Origin: an uncultured bacterium
GTDB lineage: Bacteria > Planctomycetota > Phycisphaerae > Phycisphaerales > SM1A02
NCBI GenBank assembly: GCA_903831295.1
Contig: CAIKXA010000020.1
Coordinates: forward strand, 26,287 to 90,286
DNA length: 64,000 bases
Direction of reading: 5' to 3'
Shown: piece by piece, positions 59,573-64,000 of the stretch
How positions within the stretch are numbered: position 1 is the first letter of the stretch
Layout: the number at the start of each line of letters is the position of its first letter
Translations under genes and position numbers: made by a program
The notes under the pieces: model-generated
What the model was told of the DNA's origin: nothing
Seen by the model: only the letters and a program-made list of their open reading frames with translations
Databases searched by the model: none

Positions 59573-61663
59573 ATGATTATGAATCACACAAACACATCAA
59601 GGTTTACATCCATTCTTCTAAGCGCGGTGTTATGTGTGTGTGCCACGTTTGTGTGTGTGCAAACGCAAACCCACGCGTCAGCCCAGGTGCCATTTCAGGA
59701 ATTAACACCAGCAACGCGGGCACCAAGGCAATCAACTGCGCCAACCACTGACGCCGCAACGCAATCTGGAGCGCAGTCAACTGCGGCAACAATTACTCCA
59801 GCGCAAGCCGAAGCCGTCAAAAAACTTTCAACACCAAACGGAATGCTTCCACAGTGGAGTGGTTCCGCAGCGCCCGCCACCACGGCAACTGAAATTACAA
59901 ATCAAGCTCCAGCCAATCAGCAGGGCATGGAAGAAAAATTAGAAGCCGTCGCCAACGGAGCGCCCCCCATAGTTGACGTGACCGAGCACGGAACTGTCAC
60001 TCTTGCAGCGCAAGGAATTGAAATCACAAAGTTGCTTGAATTGCTCAGTATTAAAAGCAAGTTGAACATTGTGGCCAGTGAAAAGGTGAAAGCACTGGTG
60101 AGCGTGAGTTTGTACGACGTGCCTGTTGATCAGGCGCTTGACGCGTTGCTGACCGTGAACGGATTTGTGTGGGAGCGACAGGGACCATTCATTATGGTTT
60201 ATGCGCGCGCGGAAAAAGAAGCCATGGATAAATCCAAATTGAAGCGTGACGCGCATGTGTTCACGCTGCAATTTCTTTCGCCAGACGACGCGCTTGCCTT
60301 AGTAAAGCCACTTCTGAGCGAAGGCGGCACCGCGGTGTCGCTTGGAAAAGTGAAGGAAGGCTACGAGCCAACCATCACCGACGGCGGCAGCGACACGTAC
60401 GCGTTTGCAACACGCGTGCTTGTGAACGACTACCCAGAGGTGATTGAAAAATCCGCCAGAATTCTGAAGGAAGCGGATGTTCAACCGCAACAAGTTCGCG
60501 TGGAAGCCACCATTCTTGTGGCTGATGTGACAGAGGACGACGCATTTGGTTTGGACATTACGGCGGTTGGCAATATTGATTTTGCCACCGTGACTGGCGG
60601 ACCAATGAACGCCTTCAATGATTTGAAAAGCGGAGAAATTACACCGGCCAACGCCACCGCCAACGCGGCCTCCCTGTATCCCGCGGGAACAGTTGATCCA
60701 ACGCTGAAGCTTGGCGTGATTTCAAATGATGTCGCCATCTTTTTGCAGATGCTTGATCAAGTGAAGAACACCACCGTGCTCGCGCGTCCATCCGTGACGG
60801 TGTTGAACCGCCAGAAAGCGCAAGTGAACATTGGCCAGAAGTTGGGCTACTTGTCCACCACTCAAACGCAAACCAGCACCACGCAAGAAGTGCAATATAT
60901 TGACACGGGCATCAAGCTCACCTTCCGCGCGTTTATTAGTCCAGACGGAATGGTGCGCATGGAGCTTGCGCCATCCATCACCGCGGCCACGTATGAAAAT
61001 GTGAAGTCGCAAGGAGTTGATTCGCAAATTCCAAATCAAAATAACCAGGATCTGCGCACAAACGTGCGCGTGAAAAGCGGGCAAACCATTGTGCTAGGTG
61101 GACTTTTCCGCGAGGTCAGTTCAACCACCAATCGCCAGATTCCGTTGTTTGGCGACTTGGTTCCTGGCGCGCTGAGCGGTCAGAAAGACGCCACGCTTCG
61201 CCAAGAAGTTATCTTTCTTGTTACGCCAACCATTGTGGAAGATCCCAAGAGTTCAATGGATGGCGACATGGCGTTGAAGGTGATTGACGCTGTGCAAACT
61301 GGCGCGCGCGCTGGCTTGCTGCCTTTCTCACACGCGCAAATTGCCGGCAACTATCAAACACAAGCGTTGGATGCGTGGCGCGCGGGAGACACTAAGAAGG
61401 CTTCGCTGTATGCCGATCAAGCCATTCGCGTGTCGCCTATGTCACCAAGCATGATTCAGATGCGTGAGGACATTCGCGCCAACAATTCCGCGCCGTGGAA
61501 AACAAAGTTGGACTCGCTTGATTTGCTTCCTGATTACATCCGTGAAAAGGGAACCGTGCTTGGATTCCCAATGGGCGTACCCAAGGATGTTTCTGACACC
61601 ACAAAAAACACGGCGGCAATACCGCCTGATCCAATTCAAACAACCACGGAGATCTTGCCATGA
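59573..61663 (+). CDS. gspD: Secretin GspD (outer-membrane channel)
   Basis: A 696-residue secretin that forms the outer-membrane gate of the system. The signal peptide is 'FTSILLSAVLCVCATFV' with cleavage near 'HASAQ'. A low-complexity Thr/Ala/Gln linker (about 35-110) precedes an N1/STN-like region ('NIVASEKVKALVSVSLYDVPVDQALDALL', in parts) and the secretin domain near 400-540, with 'ARPSVTVLNRQKAQVNIGQKLGYL', 'IDTGIKLTFRAFIS' and 'VRVKSGQTIVLGGLFRE'. A TPR-like tail follows, which is unusual. The ATG at 59573 is preferred because GGAGGG lies just before it; the supplied ORF starts within gspH. Next gene overlaps by 4 bp. Confidence 0.93.
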   Translation: MIMNHTNTSRFTSILLSAVLCVCATFVCVQTQTHASAQVPFQELTPATRAPRQSTAPTTDAATQSGAQSTAATITPAQAEAVKKLSTPNGMLPQWSGSAAPATTATEITNQAPANQQGMEEKLEAVANGAPPIVDVTEHGTVTLAAQGIEITKLLELLSIKSKLNIVASEKVKALVSVSLYDVPVDQALDALLTVNGFVWERQGPFIMVYARAEKEAMDKSKLKRDAHVFTLQFLSPDDALALVKPLLSEGGTAVSLGKVKEGYEPTITDGGSDTYAFATRVLVNDYPEVIEKSARILKEADVQPQQVRVEATILVADVTEDDAFGLDITAVGNIDFATVTGGPMNAFNDLKSGEITPANATANAASLYPAGTVDPTLKLGVISNDVAIFLQMLDQVKNTTVLARPSVTVLNRQKAQVNIGQKLGYLSTTQTQTSTTQEVQYIDTGIKLTFRAFISPDGMVRMELAPSITAATYENVKSQGVDSQIPNQNNQDLRTNVRVKSGQTIVLGGLFREVSSTTNRQIPLFGDLVPGALSGQKDATLRQEVIFLVTPTIVEDPKSSMDGDMALKVIDAVQTGARAGLLPFSHAQIAGNYQTQALDAWRAGDTKKASLYADQAIRVSPMSPSMIQMREDIRANNSAPWKTKLDSLDLLPDYIREKGTVLGFPMGVPKDVSDTTKNTAAIPPDPIQTTTEILP

Positions 61664-62760
61664 AGTCACTTCTTTCATCCACATCACTTTTGCTTGTGTT
61701 CGCATTGGGCGCTTGCGCAACGCCACATTCAAAGCAGGTTCGTGAAGAAGCGCATGATCGATATGACCGCGCCAACGCGCAGGTAGTGTTTGATCAGGCC
61801 AACCAAAGTTTTCATGCCGGCCAATTTGAAGCCGCCCTGGGACATATTGACAAGGCCATTGCGCGCTATCCAAAAGATGGAAATTATGAAGTTATGCGCG
61901 GACGAATTCTGTTGGAAATGAAACGCACCGATATGGCGCGCGACGCCTTTGTGAAGGCGGCCACACTTTCGCCAACTTCCGCTGATCCGCACTATTACAT
62001 GGGCATCGTGTTGCAGCGTTGGAACGAGCTGGACAAAGCCGCCGCGGAATACGCCAAGGCATTTGAGTTGGCGCCGTCGCAGTTGCAATATGTTTCCGCC
62101 GAGTGCGAAACATTGATCGCGGCTGGACGGTTGGATGACGCCGAAAATAAATTGCTTGCCGTGAAACAGACATTTGAGTTTAGTCCCGTGCTTGATCGCA
62201 TTCATGCGGATCTTGCGGGCCAACGCGGTGATTTAAAGGAACGCGAAAGGTGGTTAAGCGCGGCGCGTTTGCGCACCGAGCCAGCCAAGGCGCAGCAACT
62301 TATGGAAGAAATTGCCGTGACACGATTTGAGCAGGGCAATTGGGTGGGCTGCATTGATGCGCTTGAAGATGAGGCGCTGAAAGATTGCTCAAAAACATCT
62401 GAACTGGTTCGCTTGCGCGCGCGTTGCTTGCTTATGATGGACCGCGCCCGCGACGCGCGTGATTTAATGTTGACATTGCGCACACAAACAGATGGCGATG
62501 GACGAAATGCCAGCGTGCTTGGTCTTGCCGCCATGCGTATTGGCGACACGGCGCGCATGATTGATGCCGGGCACATTCTCACACAAGCGCGCCCCGATAG
62601 CGCGGATGGTTGGGTGCTTCTTGGCGTGGCCGCGATGCAAAATGGTGATCGCGCGGAGGCGGTTCGTTTGTTAAGCGAAGCCAACAAGCGCGAGCCAAAC
62701 AAAAAATTACCAAAGCAATTGTTGGCTACCGCGTCCAACGTGGCTATTGCACTTCGCTGA
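61660..62760 (+). CDS. TPR-repeat lipoprotein of the secretion cluster (PilF/pilotin-like candidate)
   Basis: A 366-residue lipoprotein with signal 'SLLLVFALGAC', lipobox cysteine near residue 19. At least five TPR units follow, for example 'FHAGQFEAALGHIDKAI', 'NELDKAAAEYAKAFELAP' and 'VLLGVAAMQNGDRAEAVRLL'. It is translationally coupled to gspD (ATGA overlap). TPR lipoproteins such as PilF are pilotins that guide secretins to the outer membrane, and this is the best inferred role. It is the last gene of the plus arm. Confidence 0.8.
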   Translation: MKSLLSSTSLLLVFALGACATPHSKQVREEAHDRYDRANAQVVFDQANQSFHAGQFEAALGHIDKAIARYPKDGNYEVMRGRILLEMKRTDMARDAFVKAATLSPTSADPHYYMGIVLQRWNELDKAAAEYAKAFELAPSQLQYVSAECETLIAAGRLDDAENKLLAVKQTFEFSPVLDRIHADLAGQRGDLKERERWLSAARLRTEPAKAQQLMEEIAVTRFEQGNWVGCIDALEDEALKDCSKTSELVRLRARCLLMMDRARDARDLMLTLRTQTDGDGRNASVLGLAAMRIGDTARMIDAGHILTQARPDSADGWVLLGVAAMQNGDRAEAVRLLSEANKREPNKKLPKQLLATASNVAIALR

Positions 62761-62905
62761 AATAGGATTTAACGCCCCGCGGCGAGGCACTGGCCACAAT
62801 CAACACGTGGCCGCGTAGGCCAAGCACTTTCATTTCGGCGCCAAGACCTTGCGTCGCGTGTGCGCCCTGCGTGTATCGAAGCGGGGAGCGGAAAATAGTG
62901 TTCAT
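62744..62905 (-). CDS. Possible small ORF (53 aa), doubtful
   Basis: In the 248-bp gap after the TPR lipoprotein the minus strand reads 53 codons from ATG 62905, including 'GLGAEMKVLGLRGHVLIVA' and ending in 'FSEVQ'. The composition looks protein-like, and the end overlaps the TPR gene by 17 bp. No ribosome-binding site, family or partner was seen, so it is reported as uncertain only. The longer ORF 62769-62972 in another frame is considered a shadow. Confidence 0.25.
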   Translation of the reverse strand: MNTIFRSPLRYTQGAHATQGLGAEMKVLGLRGHVLIVASASPRGVKSYFSEVQ

Positions 62906-63008
62906 TCGTGTCTGGGTACTGCTTTACACAGCGTGCGCGTGGGATTGAGTTAGACTTATTTATCACGGGCATTTCAGCTCGGCATAAACCAAGAAAGATT
63001 CAAATCAA

Positions 63009-63521
63009 ATGAGCAACAAAAAAACAATGTGGATGTCTGCAATGGTGATCGCGGCTTCGGTATGCGTGGTGGCGATTCTTGGCGCAGCGAATCAAGCGTC
63101 CGCACCAACTGCGGCACCAGAGAAGGAAACCCGCGAAGCCGTGGCGCAATTTTATAAGGCGCTGAATGTGTTGTTCACGGGCGACATGAAGCCCATGAAC
63201 GATGTGTGGTCGCATGCCGACGATGTCACCTACATGGGTCCAGCCGGCGGATTTCAGATTGGTTGGAAAAACGTGGGTGATGAGCTTGGTCGTCAAGCCG
63301 CAATGAAGTTGGGCGGCAAGATTGAGCCTTCCGATATTCACGTGATCGTCATTGGTGGCGCGTTGGCTATTGTGAGTAATTATGAAAAGGGCGAGAACGT
63401 TGACGCGGCGGGTAAAAAAGTTCCAGTGTCAATCCGCGCCACCACCACATTCCGCAGCGAGGGCGGCAAGTGGAAAATGATTGGGCACCACACGGATTTG
63501 TTGCCGTCGCTTGCAAAGTAA
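63009..63521 (+). CDS. Secreted SnoaL/NTF2-like (DUF4440-type) protein
   Basis: A 170-residue protein with a signal peptide 'MWMSAMVIAASVCVVAILGAA'. The mature part matches the NTF2-like cone fold: 'EAVAQFYKALNVLFTGDMKPMNDVW' as the first helices (in parts), 'DDVTYMGPAGG' as the loop, and C-terminal strands 'RATTTFRSEGGKWKMIGHHTDLLP'. Members are small ligand-binding or ketosteroid isomerase-like proteins; the ligand is unknown. ATG 63009 fits the signal n-region ('MSNKKT'). Stands alone. Confidence 0.8.
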   Translation: MSNKKTMWMSAMVIAASVCVVAILGAANQASAPTAAPEKETREAVAQFYKALNVLFTGDMKPMNDVWSHADDVTYMGPAGGFQIGWKNVGDELGRQAAMKLGGKIEPSDIHVIVIGGALAIVSNYEKGENVDAAGKKVPVSIRATTTFRSEGGKWKMIGHHTDLLPSLAK

Positions 63522-63606
63522 ATCGCGATCAACTTGATGTGAGCGGCTGTACTCTTTGCGCGCCACCTCATCGATCATTTTTTATTCACAGGCAAGTATT
63601 CCAATC

Positions 63607-64000
63607 ATGAATTGCGTATCACATTTTATTTCAGTATTTAAAAATTCCGCCGCTCGTATTGCCGCGCCATTTATTCTGGCGGCACTGTCACTGTTGTCCG
63701 GTTGCGCCGCTGCTTCATCACGCGCCACGTATTGTCCACCCAAGGGCGCGTGGGAAAGAAAGTCGCCTGCGGAAGTTGGCTTTGACGCCACGAAACTTGC
63801 ACAAGCCATCGCGTGGGCGCAAACGCAACCAACGGATTGGCCCACGGATTTTTCCAAACAGACGGAAATATTTGGCAAGCAACTTGGTCCAGTGCCAAAG
63901 AGTCGCGCCGCCATGAACGGAATTATTCTTCGCCACGGTTACATTATTGCGGAATTTGGCGACGTTGAAGCGGTGGACCCCTCATACAGCATGGCCAAAA
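63607..64000 (+). CDS. Beta-lactamase-fold serine hydrolase lipoprotein, N-terminal part (runs off the window)
   Basis: The supplied track omits this gene because it runs off the right edge; reading from ATG 63607 gives 131 codons without a stop. A lipoprotein signal with 'LAALSLLSGC' is followed by 'SPAEVGFDATKL', 'GIILRHGYIIAEFGDVE' and, at the very edge, 'SYSMAK'. The last contains the SxxK motif of class C beta-lactamase/penicillin-binding-protein-like serine hydrolases (S-M-A-K). In this fold the segments before SxxK match. Many such planctomycete proteins are esterases or carboxypeptidases, not antibiotic-degrading enzymes. Confidence 0.75.
   Translation, partial: MNCVSHFISVFKNSAARIAAPFILAALSLLSGCAAASSRATYCPPKGAWERKSPAEVGFDATKLAQAIAWAQTQPTDWPTDFSKQTEIFGKQLGPVPKSRAAMNGIILRHGYIIAEFGDVEAVDPSYSMAK

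Noticed and set aside
62769-62972. 67-codon minus-strand ORF after the TPR lipoprotein
   Set aside because: Arg/Pro-rich, no start signal, and out of frame with the slightly better 53-codon candidate.
1-64000. Search for tRNA, rRNA, CRISPR arrays, insertion sequences, phage or defence genes
   Set aside because: No convincing example was found by eye; tRNA detection without a covariance model is not reliable, so short RNA genes could be missed.

Overview
The window looks like one contiguous stretch of bacterial chromosome with densely packed genes, mostly short gaps and many 4-bp start/stop overlaps. No rRNA, tRNA, CRISPR array, insertion sequence or phage gene was recognised. The gene set fits Planctomycetota, most likely a Phycisphaerae-type lineage. 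The reasons are small secreted proteins with 'ILDQ'-type motifs, a PilMNO plus GspDEFG hybrid secretion system, a DnaA gene without dnaN beside it, a PEP-CTERM-like 'VPGP' tail, and LemA next to an M48 protease. This assignment is an inference from gene content, not a database result. GTG and TTG starts are common.

Layout. 0-5 kb: DUF58/MoxR pair, mutM, a gap with two inverted DnaA-box-like 9-mers, dnaA and an RNase Z-like hydrolase. 5-7.5 kb: a c-di-GMP signalling group (Hpt protein, REC-GGDEF diguanylate cyclase, PilZ protein) with recO embedded. 7.6-12.8 kb: M16 protease, lipA, a ThuA-like lipoprotein, deoC and three small exported or membrane proteins. 12.8-22.9 kb: a catabolic block on the minus strand with a 2-oxoacid dehydrogenase (E2, E1 beta, E1 alpha), a Leu/Val dehydrogenase, a long acyl-CoA dehydrogenase, three crotonase paralogues and a histidine phosphatase. 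This is best read as branched-chain amino acid degradation; lpdA at 29-30.5 kb could supply E3 and lipA the lipoyl cofactor. 23-28.7 kb: lipoprotein, M48 protease, LemA, guanylate kinase, and a helix-turn-helix/TPR regulator overlapping a small exported protein. 29-49.5 kb: housekeeping and signalling genes (lpdA, hybrid kinase, phosphoesterase, yidC, mnmE, thioesterase, DUF721, ABC ATPase, tmk, yggS, gpmI, a PEP-CTERM-like papain-fold protein, REC-GAF-HD-GYP, MFS transporter, ndh).

49.5-62.8 kb: a complete-looking type II secretion / type IV pilus hybrid cluster in two divergent arms. The minus arm is gspG, hairpin, pilM, pilN, pilO, a PilP/GspC-like gene, gspE, gspF. The plus arm is four pseudopilin-like genes, gspD and a TPR lipoprotein. 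The 214-bp region between the arms carries two strong inverted repeats. The window ends with an NTF2-like secreted protein and the start of a beta-lactamase-fold serine hydrolase lipoprotein.

After start-site correction no gene-free stretch exceeds 300 bp; the two longest gaps (2049-2339 and 28698-29023, the latter including the regulator's upstream region) are described below. Nothing here is clearly a new defence or mobile system. The most unusual candidates are the HTH-TPR regulator with its overlapping exported small protein (quorum-sensing-like architecture), the hairpins that set gspG apart from the rest of the secretion operon, and the crotonase triplet with diverging catalytic residues.
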